Assembly: GCA_039566865.1 (NCBI GenBank)
Contig: CM076961.1
Location: forward strand, 10,687,501-10,751,500
Length of the DNA stretch: 64,000 bases
Direction: 5' to 3'
DNA from: Aurelia coerulea
Taxonomy: Eukaryota; Cnidaria; Scyphozoa; Semaeostomeae; Ulmaridae
Shown in pieces: positions 22,381 to 32,593 of the stretch (position 1 is its first letter; every line of letters starts with the position of its first letter). The translations under genes and the position numbers were made by a program. Under the pieces are notes generated by a model that worked only from the letters and a program-made list of their open reading frames with translations, was not told where the DNA came from and searched no databases.

Positions 22381-22696
22381 CAGTGTTTGGTCAATTTTTC
22401 TTTTCTCTTCAAATTAAGATTTTCTTCCTTGTTTTTATTTTAGAGTTTATATCATAGATACACCATGTAATTAGGTTAGATTTTATTGTTTTTTTTAGCA
22501 GGGCACATTGTTAAACAGTTTTCTTATATATAAACTGAATAACCCTGGGTAAATAATTAAAAATGAAATGAATGAAAATGAAATGTTGACAGGAACGGGG
22601 ATCCCAGTTCGTTCCGCGAGCTACCCATAGGTTCACCTGTGATTGATTTGCGCTGCAAGCAGCAAATCTTTGAAATAGGCTCAAAAATTATAAAAT

Positions 22697-22978
22697 TAAA
22701 CAAACACTTACGTGTGCAGTTTGATTGGGATTATTTTCCATACCTAGAACCAGAGCGATGTGGGATTTATGTGAGCGACGCGGCGACCTTCGGCCTGATT
22801 AAAAGACATACCAGGAGCAGCTGCCAGTTCTAAAAGCTAAGTAAAATGAGGTTTCCTACGAGAAAATGGGGTTAAATACGTTGTTTGGGAGGGTGGGCAC
22901 ATAAATCTCACATCGTTCTGGTTCTAGGTATGGAAAATAATCCCAATCAAACTGCACACGTAAGTGTTTGTTTAATTC
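22697..22978. repeat. Hairpin made of two inverted DIRS-type terminal repeats
   Basis: Arms of about 76 bp (22697-22772 and 22902-22978) are reverse complements. Each contains GATTATTTTCCATACCTAGA and a GATGTGGGATTTATG-like stretch, a diverged form of the DIRS terminal repeat at 22983. The loop includes GCGACGCGGCGACCTTCGGC, which also occurs at the DIRS right end (27403-27430, reverse complement). It lies directly left of the DIRS element. It may be a relic of another DIRS copy or an internal-complementary-region structure. Confidence 0.65.
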
Positions 22979-22982
22979 TATA

Positions 22983-23030
22983 ATTATTTTCCATACTAGA
23001 ACCCAGACCTCTGTTTGGTATTTATATGAG
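22983..23030. repeat. DIRS inverted terminal repeat, left
   Basis: The 48 bp from ATTATTTTCC to TTATATGAG match, in reverse complement, the joined right-end pieces 27423-27446 plus 29070-29094, with one mismatch noted (TTTGG versus TCTGG). Confidence 0.8.
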
Positions 23031-23112
23031 AGTTCAAAGAAGACTGGCAGAATATGTCGAGGGATAATACAGGTTTAGCAATAAATCAAAGATTTTTCAA
23101 TCAAAACTCAAT

Positions 23113-24085
23113 CTATTCATCTGACAGTATTGTTTTACTCAAGTTGGCCTCTACAATAGGCTTATTATAATGAAGTCCAAAAGTCCTTGAATTCGACCAA
23201 CCAGCAGCTCTGTTGATCTCTGACATAGATAAACCCAAGCTCTTTGCCTTTGATACTGCAGCAGACCTTGTGGTATACCAGCCAATTTTAATGTTTCCTT
23301 TACCCACCGAGATATTGTGAATACTACTACTGGGTGGTGTGGCTCCTTGTGACTGATAAATAACTTAACAAATGGACCACGGAGCCTAAATGAACGGGAA
23401 AGGTATGCCTGTGTGTTCTTAACAGGACACAGACTGTCACATAATGGATATGATCGAAAGTCTATTGGAGATTGGTGAAAAGTTGGCCTAGTGGTCTTTA
23501 GTATCTGGTTAATGTAACAAATAACTCTCTCGTCAGTTATAGAAATAAAGCGAACATCAATTCCTGAAAAAGTCTGATCACGTTGACCTGAGAGCAAACA
23601 AAACAATGTTGCTAGTTGTAAGACAAAAATTTGAAAGGAATGCTGAAAGAATCTCCTAGGCTACTTAAATATTGTAGTACAATCTGAACATCAAAAGTAC
23701 ATGTATATTTAGGAAGTGCTGGTCTAAGCTTGAACATCCCTCTCAACAGCTTCTTAACAAGATGATTATTGCCAAAAGTTGATCCATCAGGATTATGCAT
23801 AATGACTGACAATGCAGATCTTGCTGTGTTCATGGCAGAGTAGCCAAAACTCCTTTCAGTGAAAAGCTTTGTTAGAAAATTGATTCCATCTCCTATGGAC
23901 CATTCTACTGGAGAAATATTCTCCTCCTGACAATAAGTGAGCCACTGTCTAATATAAGTAGAATATTGCCTAAATGTAGCAGGATTCCAAGATTCCTTAA
24001 TGATAGAGATAGCATCTCCAGACAAACCTTTCAAGTATGTTTCCTGCCAGAGATCAAACCAGCACGAAGCCTGAGGGACCTCCAA
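23113..24085 (-). pseudogene. DIRS tyrosine recombinase
   Basis: The N-terminal SAM-like part reads ESWNPATFRQYSTYIRQWLTY and later NTARSALSVI (24085-23612). The catalytic part follows: LLSGQRDQTFSGID (first catalytic Arg), then TTRSAAVSKAKSLGLSMSEI and AAGWSNSRTFGLHYNKP with the presumed catalytic Tyr. In the usual HxxR motif the His position is Tyr (W-Y-T-T-R), so the active site looks damaged. Frames change near 23610 and 23300. The family role is integration of a circular DNA intermediate. Confidence 0.85.
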
Positions 24086-25845
24086 AGTGGGTGCAGTGCA
24101 TCTGGTTCGTTTGTCAGCAAGAGCAGTTGTCTGCTGGGAGGAATGACAACCGATTCAGACACTAGCATTCTCATGAATTGCGGATACCAGCAGCTATATG
24201 GCCAGTCAGGGACAACCAAAAGACCTGTAGCTTTATCTGTGAAAATCTTTTTCAATACCCTAGGTATTATAGAAAAGGGCGGAAAAGCATAAAATTCCAT
24301 ATTTTCCCAATCTAGAGTGAATGAGTCAACAAATAAAGCTTCTGGGTCTGGCCATAAAGAAACAAATGGTCTCAATTGGTAATTAAGGCGTGATGCAAAT
24401 AGATCTATTCTTGGTTTAGACCCAAGAAAAGTTTGAATAAATTTAAACACCTTTGTATTCAATCTCCATTCAGTTGTAAATTGATGAATCCTAGATTCGG
24501 CATCAGCCTCTATATTTTCTATTCCTGGAATATGACATGCAGTTTTCCAATTGTTTTTGCCTATTGCCCATTCCCAAATTTCATGAATCACTTTGTTGCA
24601 GTAAAATGAATGTGAGGTGCCCATTTTGTTGATTGAAAATACTGCTGTCATATTATCAGTAAGAACCTTGATATGAAAGTCTCTCCTATAAATAAGAGAT
24701 CTCAAACCAAATAAAATGGCTTTAAGCTCTAATACGTTAATAGAAAACTCTTTGTCTGCCTTGGACCAAAATCCATGGGTTTTCTTTCATTAAATACTGC
24801 ACCCCAACCCTGACCTGATGCATCTGTTGTTAGCAAAACATCTGGGTTAGACAAAGAAATGTCATTTTGAGATTGATCCACATTATCTATCCACCATGAT
24901 AATTCCTTTTTGGATTCCAAAGACAAGTGCATCACAGCATCAAAATTTCCAGATGAATATTTTAGAGCTGAACTTTTATCATTTTCTAGTGCTCTATAAT
25001 ATAGTGGCCCAAACTTAACTGCAGGAAAAGTGCTGACAACAGAACCAATTACTTTTGCTACCTCACGAGTAGTTGGAGATTCATGCCGTAGTAAACTATT
25101 ACAAGCATCTTTGATTTTAGTCTTCTTAGACTCAGGGAGATATGCAATCATTTGTTCTGTATCTATGCAAAAACCTAGATATTTTAAACACTTGCATGGA
25201 ATAAATGAAGATTTTTGGGCATTGATAACAAAACGTAAATCGTCAAACAATTTGATTGTTTCAATGAGTGCCAAAAAGGCATCTCTGATAAGATTCGTCA
25301 ATTATCATAATATCATCAATATAAGCAACAATGATAAAACCTCTGTTGCGGAGACATGCCAATGCTGGTTTTAGCAATTTTGTAAATTTTCTTGGCCCAG
25401 AAGACAACCCATTTGGGAGACAATTAAAATTGTATAAACTACCTTTGAATTTGAATTTTAAGAATTTCTTATGGTCTTGTTTTATAGGGACCGTATAATA
25501 AGCATCTTTAATGTCAACTGTGCACATGAAACATCCAGGTCTCAATAAATTAACAACGCTTGAAAATGTGTCCATCTTAAAATGAATGTAAGGCATATTT
25601 TCATTTAATGCACGTAAATTGAGAATCATTCTAAATGAGTCCTTATCCTTGGGAACCAAAAATATAGGAGAGATAAATTCATTTATCTCATGTTTGCTAA
25701 GACTAATAACACTCTTATCTAGAAGTTTCTCAATTTCAGTTGATACAAAGGCTTCCTCCTTTGGAGAAAAATCTTGAAAAATACTAACAGGACTGACAGA
25801 AGTCATATCATCTATAACTCCATGTCTGAAGTTGTTTGTTGCCAA
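24031..25845 (-). pseudogene. DIRS RT, RNase H and DAM-like methyltransferase polyprotein
   Basis: RT: FSPKEEAFVSTEIEKLLDKS, CTVDIKDAYYTVPI (motif A), NGLSSGPRKFTKLL and VAYIDDIMI (motif C) in 25845-25261. Connection and RNase H: LRFVINAQKSSFIPCKCLKY, then LLTTDASGQGWGAVF (25301-24729) and VLTDNMTAVFSINKMG (24705 onward). The final part has DLFASRLNYQLRPFVS, WPDPEA and YAFPPFSIIPRVL, the DAM-like methyltransferase domain found in DIRS Pol, with FPPF in place of DPPY. Frameshifts lie near 25290 and 24775. The end overlaps the recombinase ORF by about 55 bp, as is common in DIRS. Confidence 0.9.
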
Positions 25846-25945
25846 GCAGGTAGTCTATATTTAAGCGCACCACCTGAAAAGGTTTCTGCTTTATAATGAA
25901 AATAATGAATGACTTCCGGTAAATAAACAGAAAAATTATTTACAT

Positions 25946-27279
25946 TTATCTCCTGTATGGCCGCCGACTCCTGAATGGTCTGCTCCTGCCTCTGGACAAA
26001 AAAGAACCTCGTTGATTTCTTCCCTGCTGTCCCTGGTTCCGTGAAAAATTGCTGTTGGACTGGTTGCTGTGATTATAGGAATTTGGATTTCTTACTGCAT
26101 TCCTTGCAATACGTTTAGCTTCCTTCTCTTGCTTAATTACTTTCTCTATCTCATCACCAAAAAGGTGCTCATTTACAGTATTTGAAGCATCGCATATTCC
26201 CTGACAATCCTGATCAAGGATAGGCCTAACATTTGACTTACGTTTGTTTATGATGGAAAGACTGGCATTCGCAAGTAGATTAACAATATCAAAAGCATGT
26301 AAAACAACGGATTTTGAGTCAACAGAGACTCTCTGTTTTTCCGCACACAAGACCGAGTCTGCTATTTTAGAAGCTATTTGAGCAGCCTTACACACAGATT
26401 GGTGCATAGAGTAGAGCTTCTTCTCATTGCTGTTAAAAGGATCCTTAAAACTAGGCATTTTTCTAATTAATTTTGGCATTGAAGGTGTGGAAAGGGGCTT
26501 TATATTGGCTGGCTGCTTATGCCTCTTAAATATCTTATTTAGGTCCTTTATGTTTGGGTTAGACCAGATCTTAGCCACCCTAGTTGCAACCTTATCTGAC
26601 TTGATAAGATCACCTAGCTCAGCAGAGTCATACTCTGAAGGCAAGTCATCATTGATGGAATCAAAAATTTCATCTTCCATATTCAGTTGAGGCACAGTAT
26701 TATCCTCGGGTGCATTTGCTTTCCTTTTCTCTGAGAAGAGGGAGGACAAATCAATGCCTCCAGAATCAGATGTGCAGCTCTTTGCACGTGCACGTTTAGG
26801 GTTTCTTTGAGACAATGGCAGACAAAGGCTTCTCTTCATTCCCAACAAATGAGTTGTGGGAAGGACATATTGACACAGTCTCCTCAAAATACTCTCGAGA
26901 ACGTTTATGGGGATTTTGTAACACGACTCATGTCCAGCCTAACAATAGTGAACGGTTGTTCGTTTTCCTGTTCAACACTACTGCACGTGTTTGCATTTAC
27001 AAATCCTTGAAAACAGCCAGTAAGGGCCCTAAGACCCTCCTTTATATCAAACAGAGTGTTGTCATGGTTTATTTCCAACTTAGATTGATCTGTTGTAGGC
27101 TTGCTCGAACTACCTGATAAAGAGCGAGCTAAATTTTCCCCACGTGGATGACCTGTGTCAACAAACTGCTGAGACAGGGCAGGCCTAGGCCTACCGCTAC
27201 TTTCAATCAAATCATTATCGTAATCATCGGAAAGAGATTTATCTTCCATCTCCAAAGGATCTTGACTCTTAGGATCCAT
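25946..27279 (-). pseudogene. DIRS gag-like ORF
   Basis: The likely start is the ATG at 27279 (MDPKSQDPLEMEDKSLSDDY), an acidic N-terminus. The first frame runs to 26905. The second (26887-25946) is a 313-codon frame with SEYDSAELGDLIKSDKVATR, KIWSNPNIKDLNKIFKRHKQ and a basic Arg/Gly/Asn-rich tail (RGSFLSRGRSRPFRSRRPYR), probably nucleic-acid binding. Between them, 26880-26920 suggests one or two frameshifts. I infer Gag from position and composition. No zinc knuckle is seen. Confidence 0.75.
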
Positions 27280-27446
27280 TCTGAAAGAAAATAAAACAAA
27301 TATAAGAAAACTTACCCAAAGGATGGAAAGAAAGAGGAAATATCACGAATACCTCGACTGCTGCTCCACTTACATCTTAACCAGGTGAAAGTACCACTGT
27401 CAAGGCCGAAGGTCGCCGCGTCGCTCATATAAATACCAGACAGAGG
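27280..27446 (-). promoter_or_regulatory. DIRS 5' leader with an intron-like stretch
   Basis: Between the terminal repeat and the gag ATG the minus strand reads GGGTAAGTTTTC ... TTTTATTTTCTTTCAG, ending directly before the AATGG at the start codon (about 27281-27317). Donor and acceptor look good, but about 36 nt is very short for a spliceosomal intron. The outer part carries GAGCGACGCGGCGACCTTCG, shared with the hairpin at 22697-22978. Promoter activity is inferred from position only. Confidence 0.4.
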
Positions 27447-27449
27447 TCT

Positions 27450-29069
27450 TGATTTGATTTTAACTTCTTTAGGCACGGTAGCCACGTCAGTCAAAGGACT
27501 GATTTACAGTGGGCCGTGCAAATACATACAATAACTAAATTGAAAGAAAAGCATACAAAATTAAATAATCTTATTTACAAAACAATCTAATAAGCAAATT
27601 AAAAGTAATGCATGAAAGAGAGAATCAGCATTCGCTGTTGGTATTGCTGATTCTTTTTTTGAATGTTTCATAAGTTTTTGATGATTTGATTTCAATGGAA
27701 AGATCATTCCACAATTTAGCACCCTTATACGAGAAGCTCTTTTGTCCGAAGGCCGATTTGCGATGAGGAACGGCCAAATCTGTTTTGGTATTGCGCAGTT
27801 CTCTCTTGCATGAATCGGATAGCCTGACGAACATTTCTGTTAGGTAAGTGGGAGCTAGGTCATTTACCGACTTGTACACCATTTTTAAAGTTTCTGAATT
27901 GATAAGCTCTTTGATGGTGGGCCAACCAAGTTTTCTAATGATGGGTAGAGCTGAAGCATCATAAGCACTGTTTGTGACTATTCTTGCCGCCCTATTTTGG
28001 AGTTTTTGCAACCTATTTATAGCATTGATGCCAGAAACTCCCCACACCGGGCAGCTATATCTGAGGTAGGGTTCCACTAAACTTCTGTACATTTTCTGTA
28101 CAGTAACAATGGGTAAATACTTTTTCGAGAAACGTAGCATCCCTAATCCTCGTGAAACCTTTTTCGTCACTGCTGAAATTTGCTCGTCCCAGCTCAAATG
28201 TTTATCAACAATTACCCCAAGGTATTTTATATTTTCTACGAGGGCAACATTCTCCTCACCCACCATGAAAGTGGGCTTTGCTACTCTATCATCACTTATA
28301 TCTTTCAGTCGCTTTCTGCTGCCAACAACAAGACTTTGTGTTTTAGCAACATTAAGGGACAATTTATTACCTTGTAGCCAAGATTTCAAGTTACCCAAGT
28401 CATCGTTGACGCAATCGTTAATATGTGTAACTGAATCCGACGCAAACATAAGGCTTGTGTCGTCAGCATACATATTAACGTCACAATGTTTCATATGTAG
28501 ATGAAGGTCATTGATATATATGATAAATAGCAGAGGCCCTAGACAGGACCCTTGCGTTACTCCACAGGTTATAGATTCGATATTTGAAAGCTTCCCATTT
28601 ACCTTACAGCACTGTTTTCTATTAGTTAAATAAGAGCGGAACCATTTCAGTTCTTTATTATAAATACCATATAGCTCTAGTTTTTGCAATAATATTTCAT
28701 GATTTACGGTGTCGAAAGCCTTTTTGAGATCTACAAAGGTAACTGCTGTATATTTACCACCCTCTAAATTCAAGTACCAATCATTTGTGCATTTAAGCAA
28801 ACATGACAGAACAGAATGCAACCGTCTGTATGCTGATTGTTTTCCAAAAACAAGTTTGTTGGAATCAAGGTAATTGTACAGCTGGTCATAAATTAGTTTC
28901 TCAAAGAGGCGAGAGACAACCGGTAGGGCAGAAATTGGGCGATAATTAGAGCTTTCATCGGTAGGACCATTCTTAAAGACTGGTGCAACCCTTGCTATCT
29001 TCCAACTGTCAGGGAACAGGCCTGAAGATAAAGACAAGTTAAATAGTTGACTCAGGGGCTGAGCTAAAG
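27450..29069 (-). mobile_element. LINE B inserted in the DIRS terminal repeat
   Basis: The DIRS repeat sequence CAGAGGTCTGGG is split into CAGAGGTCT (ending 27449) and TCTGGG (from 29070), a 3-bp TSD of TCT. The LINE is 5' truncated, starting in text like LAQPLSQLFNLSLSSG, and has a 3' UTR of about 175 bp ending in AAAATCAAATCAAG. It is in the same orientation as the DIRS. Confidence 0.85.
27625..29037 (-). CDS. LINE B reverse transcriptase, 470 codons, uninterrupted
   Basis: A single open frame from inside the RT fingers to a natural stop. Motifs in order: SGLFPDSWKIARVAPVFKNG, NYRPISALPVVSRLFEKLIY, VTFVDLKKAFDTVNHEI (motif A, catalytic Asp), CGVTQGSCLGPLLF (motif B), VNMYADDTSLMF (motif C, YADD), LSLNVAKTQSLVVG, KYLGVIVDKHLSWDEQ, EPYLRYSCPVWG and RLQKLQNRAARIV, with a C-terminal SFSYKGAKLWNDL. 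The ATG at 29037 is internal to the ancestral ORF, because in-frame coding continues to about 29069. The endonuclease is absent by 5' truncation. All RT catalytic residues are present, so the insertion is relatively young. Confidence 0.92.
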   Translation of the reverse strand: MSLSSGLFPDSWKIARVAPVFKNGPTDESSNYRPISALPVVSRLFEKLIYDQLYNYLDSNKLVFGKQSAYRRLHSVLSCLLKCTNDWYLNLEGGKYTAVTFVDLKKAFDTVNHEILLQKLELYGIYNKELKWFRSYLTNRKQCCKVNGKLSNIESITCGVTQGSCLGPLLFIIYINDLHLHMKHCDVNMYADDTSLMFASDSVTHINDCVNDDLGNLKSWLQGNKLSLNVAKTQSLVVGSRKRLKDISDDRVAKPTFMVGEENVALVENIKYLGVIVDKHLSWDEQISAVTKKVSRGLGMLRFSKKYLPIVTVQKMYRSLVEPYLRYSCPVWGVSGINAINRLQKLQNRAARIVTNSAYDASALPIIRKLGWPTIKELINSETLKMVYKSVNDLAPTYLTEMFVRLSDSCKRELRNTKTDLAVPHRKSAFGQKSFSYKGAKLWNDLSIEIKSSKTYETFKKRISNTNSEC

Positions 29070-29126
29070 TCTGGGTTCTAGTATGGAAAATAATCAGTGA
29101 ACCAGAGTCTAATTTGAGGTTTTTGA

Positions 29127-29741
29127 TTGGAAGATAGCTTTGTACAGGCTGGATGTAAAATATGTGTAGAGTACAGATTTGACGTAGGTTTTCTGGACAT
29201 GAGAAGGGGTGACATCAGGATTAAACAGCACACCTCCACCTATCTGGGCTGTCTTCTTGATGGAAACCTGTCTGATGAATCAATGGCTACCAGGACCCTG
29301 GGTAAAATCAATGGCAGGCTAAGGTTCCTCTATAGAAAGCAAAATTTTCTTGACTTCTCTCTTCGTAGGTTACTAGCAAATGCACTAATCCAGCCCCACT
29401 TTGACTATGCATGCAGTGCTTGGTTTCCATTGATTAACAAAAGGCTCACCAAAAAAAATCAAACAGCTCAAAATAAATGTATCAAGTTCTGCTTAAATAT
29501 GAATAACAGAGCACACATAGGAATCAAAGAATTTGAAAATATAAATTGGCTCCCTACTAAAAAGAGATTTAAACTTGGTACTGCTACAAACGTTTACAGA
29601 TTTTTCGATAATTCAGCCCCAACATATGTACGCACGTGTCGATATAATCAAATACAAGAGGCTGATTTTATATCCGCATATGCAGTCCTTGGGTTAGCTA
29701 TTTATCTCCGTCAACTAACTTTAACTATGTTAAAAAACTAA
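29127..29741 (+). pseudogene. LINE E reverse transcriptase C-terminal fragment
   Basis: The text after a short N-terminal stretch (STYLGCLLDGNLSDESMATR, GKINGRLRFLYRKQNFL, RRLLANALIQPHFDYACSAW, QNKCIKFCLNMNNRAHIG, FENINWLPTKKRFKLG) is the C-terminal part of a non-LTR RT, after the catalytic core. The YADD region is missing. The last 40 codons (from about 29640) depart from the family pattern, so a frameshift is likely. The flanking DIRS terminus ends only 33 bp upstream. It is duplicated at 61990-62604. Confidence 0.8.
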
Positions 29742-32149
29742 TCTTTTCTCATTTTCTTCGAATTGCAGTACTCTAAAATCAGTCGTCAAAGAGATGAGAA
29801 TCGACAGTCTAACGCCATATTCAGAGGGAAGACCAGACATCTTTGGAGCTTATATCAATGAGTTTATGGGTTTTGGTGACTTATGACACATTAATTTCGT
29901 TTGGAGAAACAAGACTGACCTTCAGTTCTCTCTGGCCCTTGCCACTGTCGGGGAAGAGGAGAGACTGAGAACCGTGGAAAATTGCACATGAGATCCATAT
30001 AGTGGGTAATTCCCTTGTGTTAACTCATTGCCGAGAGAGGATATTATGTAAAAATAGCCTACTACAAGGGACAGAAAGGGAATGAACATGAACATGCAAG
30101 GAGTTTCTATTATGTGTTTTTGCAGAGACCAATTCTTTGACTCAGCACATATCTTTGAACATCACATTTTTCAACAAAGAAAAGCATTGGCCATTCTAAA
30201 AAGAAGACCAAGCTTCCAAGTTAGCCTAAGTGCCACTTACACTTCGATATCGTGGCTAAAACTGGTGCCCGTATTAAAGATCATCCATGTAGGCACAGTG
30301 GAGAGGTAATCCCAGCATTGTACACGCTTTGCAGAGCCTTTTTTCGGAAAGGGTGCTTATTTTATCCGTACCATGCCAAAAAGTTTATGTGTGTAAATTG
30401 GCCTCAATGATTTTTTGCATTTGAAACTGTTCCGCGTGGAAATGAACTATTTCACGGAAGCTTTAAATAACAAGCCCGGGGTTGATATGATTGTTGATAA
30501 AATAAAACATTACAATGTTGTGAATGGTGTGTTGTACTTTTTCCAACTGTTTTCTCTTTCTCTGCGAAATTACGTACCGGGTGTCCCAAAAAAACGCAAC
30601 AGATTTGAAAAATTCTACTGCAAACTGTTTCATACTCTTTATCCAAAAATTATTTTTCTTTAAATCAGCAATAATTAGATTAAATTTTGATATATTTTTT
30701 CAGTATTTTTGGTGACTTGGTTGTAGACTTAAAAATCAGCAAACTTCAAAATTGCCCCCAGGTCAAAACCAGAGCTGTTGCATTAACCCTATTCTACATG
30801 CAACCAAAGTTTCTGTAATTACTCTTAAACTAAGCAGGGTAAAAGACTGGAACTTGGGTGACTTTAAATCAAATTTAATATTGCATCAAACAAACAATAG
30901 TTCATTGTTATATAATTGGTCACGTGACTATGAGATGCCCATATTTGGTAACAGGTCTCTCAGAAAATCTGTAAAACATGCATAACTTTTCTCGTACGCA
31001 TCTGATTTCAATGCAATTGGTGCCAATCAGTTTGTCTTGAAGTCTACTTTCATTTGATATATAAATTGTTATATTTTGCTGACATCAGCAAAATTGAATC
31101 TCTATGACGTCATACTTATATATGACGTCATATATATATATAATAAACATATGAAATAATTAGTGTATTATAATCGAAATTGACTAATTAACAGTTCAAG
31201 ATCAATTTCATAACGTTGTTGTCACTAAAAATGTAAATAAAAAATTTCTTTTCGTGGGCTCCACCCCTGTAGCCTATAAACTGTGGCCCGCCTCCTTATC
31301 GCGTACTCTTACAAAATGGTGACGTTATTTGGCCTTACTCATGAAAAATTTTGACGCGTTTACAGCAGTTAGACTCACGAAGGAGTGTCAACAACAACAA
31401 TGTCAACAACAACAACATTTTTTGCTCAAACTGGGACTTATGGACTTTCACACCAACAAGTGGAACGAGAAGAAACACAGGAGGCACCGATTTTTCTGTT
31501 CACGTCGAAACGAGGTTAGTTCGTAGTCATGGCAATTTTTCGGTCGGAAATTTTTGTTCAGCTGTGGTGAGCACACAGGAGCTAAGTGGCCTTCAAAATG
31601 AGGAAATTCTGATTGAAACTGAAAGGTTTGTTGATTTTTGGATTGAGGAAACATTCATCTGGATACTTGTGGCCTTTTTTCATTGCTAACGTCACTCAAA
31701 ACTTGACTTTTGAGGCGTTTTATTATCTGAGGGTTGAGCCGACAAGTTAGGCCTATCCGCCATTGCCTGGAGCACACGGCTTTTCGTACAGTGTTGCTAT
31801 GGCTTCCATATTGGACGTGACGTCAAGGGAATCAATTTCGTCCCAATTTTCAATGTGAAAGTCCATGAGTCGTAGTTATAGCGTCCATCAGCCTATCAAT
31901 AGCAATAGCTACGAACTTTTAATCAATCTATACAGCTGTTACGGATGTCAAAACGTGGAAAGAAGTTACAATTGTTCTTCATCAGTTGGTCTTTGAAACC
32001 TAGCCTGCGTGCAGCGCAGCCTGAACTCCTTTGAGGAGGAGTTGAGGCTGCACGCACAGGCTATTGAAACCTTCATACACAATGTTGTGTATTTTATTTT
32101 GCAAAGAATGCTTGCAATGGTTGCTGGTTAGTGCAGAGTCTTTAAAAGC
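29742..32149. other. No gene recognised; a few small repeats
   Basis: Short open frames (30082-30309, 30415-30663, 31351-31689) lack recognisable motifs. Visible structures are ATGACGTCATA motifs around 31108-31130, (AACA)n-like codons near 31390-31425, and a TIR-like CCGGGTGTCCCAAAAAAACG at 30578 with no partner. The 63-bp hairpin element at 32001 is listed separately. The part up to 31137 is duplicated at the end of the window. Confidence 0.4.
32001..32063. mobile_element. 63-bp hairpin mini-element with 8-bp TSD
   Basis: It starts TAGCCTGCGTGCAG and ends CTGCACGCACAGGCTA, folding almost end to end around a loop near CTTTGAG. It is flanked by a perfect 8-bp direct repeat TTGAAACC (31993-32000 and 32064-32071). 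TAG ends and an 8-bp TSD resemble hAT elements. It is far too short to encode anything, so it would depend on a transposase in trans. Confidence 0.75.
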
Positions 32150-32593
32150 ACCCTTCCCCAGTCTCAATTGTGTTCTGTTTATAGAGCCTTAGTCGAAAGT
32201 CATATTCGATATGCTGATGTCATTTGGGGTAACCTATCTCATACTAAATTGCATACCCTACAACATGTCCAGGACCGAGCTTTGTCTGTAATAACAAATG
32301 CAAGAATAAAGATGAATGGCCAGGAATCTGGTTAAAAGTTGAGGATCTCATCAAGTTTGACCAGGCAGTAATGATTTTCGAAATCAACAACAAACTATGC
32401 CCAGAAAGCTTGTGGGATAAATTTCAGCAAAGACTTGAGATCTCTTGTTATAATACCAGAAACTTTAGGAACCTAGAAATCCCAAAGATCAACTTAGAAA
32501 AGACGAAAAAAGGCTTTCATTACACCGGTCTTTGCGAGGGTCTTTATGGGGCGCCATTCCCGTCAAAATTGCCTTTCGATTTCCTTGGTCTTT

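Larger units (their letters stand above)
15160..22585 (+). mobile_element. LINE B host copy of the nested stack
   Basis: A LINE B is present in two parts, 15160-15540 and 21965-22585. It was split by a LINE A whose 11-bp TSD AAAAGATACAG is at 15530-15540 and 21965-21975. Across the gap the frame joins KLQKIQ to IQNRAARIV at a duplicated IQ. The 3' end has an AATGAAATG-type tail (about 22550-22585), as in the copy at 36203-37002. Confidence 0.85.
22983..29094 (-). mobile_element. DIRS-like retrotransposon with a LINE B inside its terminal repeat
   Basis: Minus-strand order: 5' inverted terminal repeat at the right, gag-like ORF (25946-27279), RT-RNase H-methyltransferase ORF (24031-25845), tyrosine recombinase (23113-24085), and the inverted terminal repeat at 22983-23030. 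DIRS elements integrate with a tyrosine recombinase instead of a DDE integrase. Termini read ATTATTTTCCATACTAGAAC on the left and the reverse complement at 29070-29094. The right repeat is split at GGTCT by a LINE B (27450-29069). All three ORFs contain breaks, so the copy is probably inactive. Confidence 0.9.
24090..31137. repeat. Duplicated block, copy 1 (identical to 56953-64000 wherever compared)
   Basis: Every position I compared matches copy 2 at a constant offset of 32,863, and all open frames on both strands translate identically. The block contains most of the DIRS, its LINE B insertion, LINE E and 1.4 kb of noncoding DNA. Identity starts at 24090, inside the DIRS RNase H/methyltransferase ORF. 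The right limit is set by the window end. Confidence 0.92.

Noticed and set aside
26815..27117. Plus-strand open frame over the DIRS gag
   Set aside because: It is antisense to gag; the minus-strand frames fit the DIRS order and composition.
30577..30600. Transposon end CCGGGTGTCCCAAAAAAACG
   Set aside because: It resembles mariner-type termini, but I found no inverted partner in reach.
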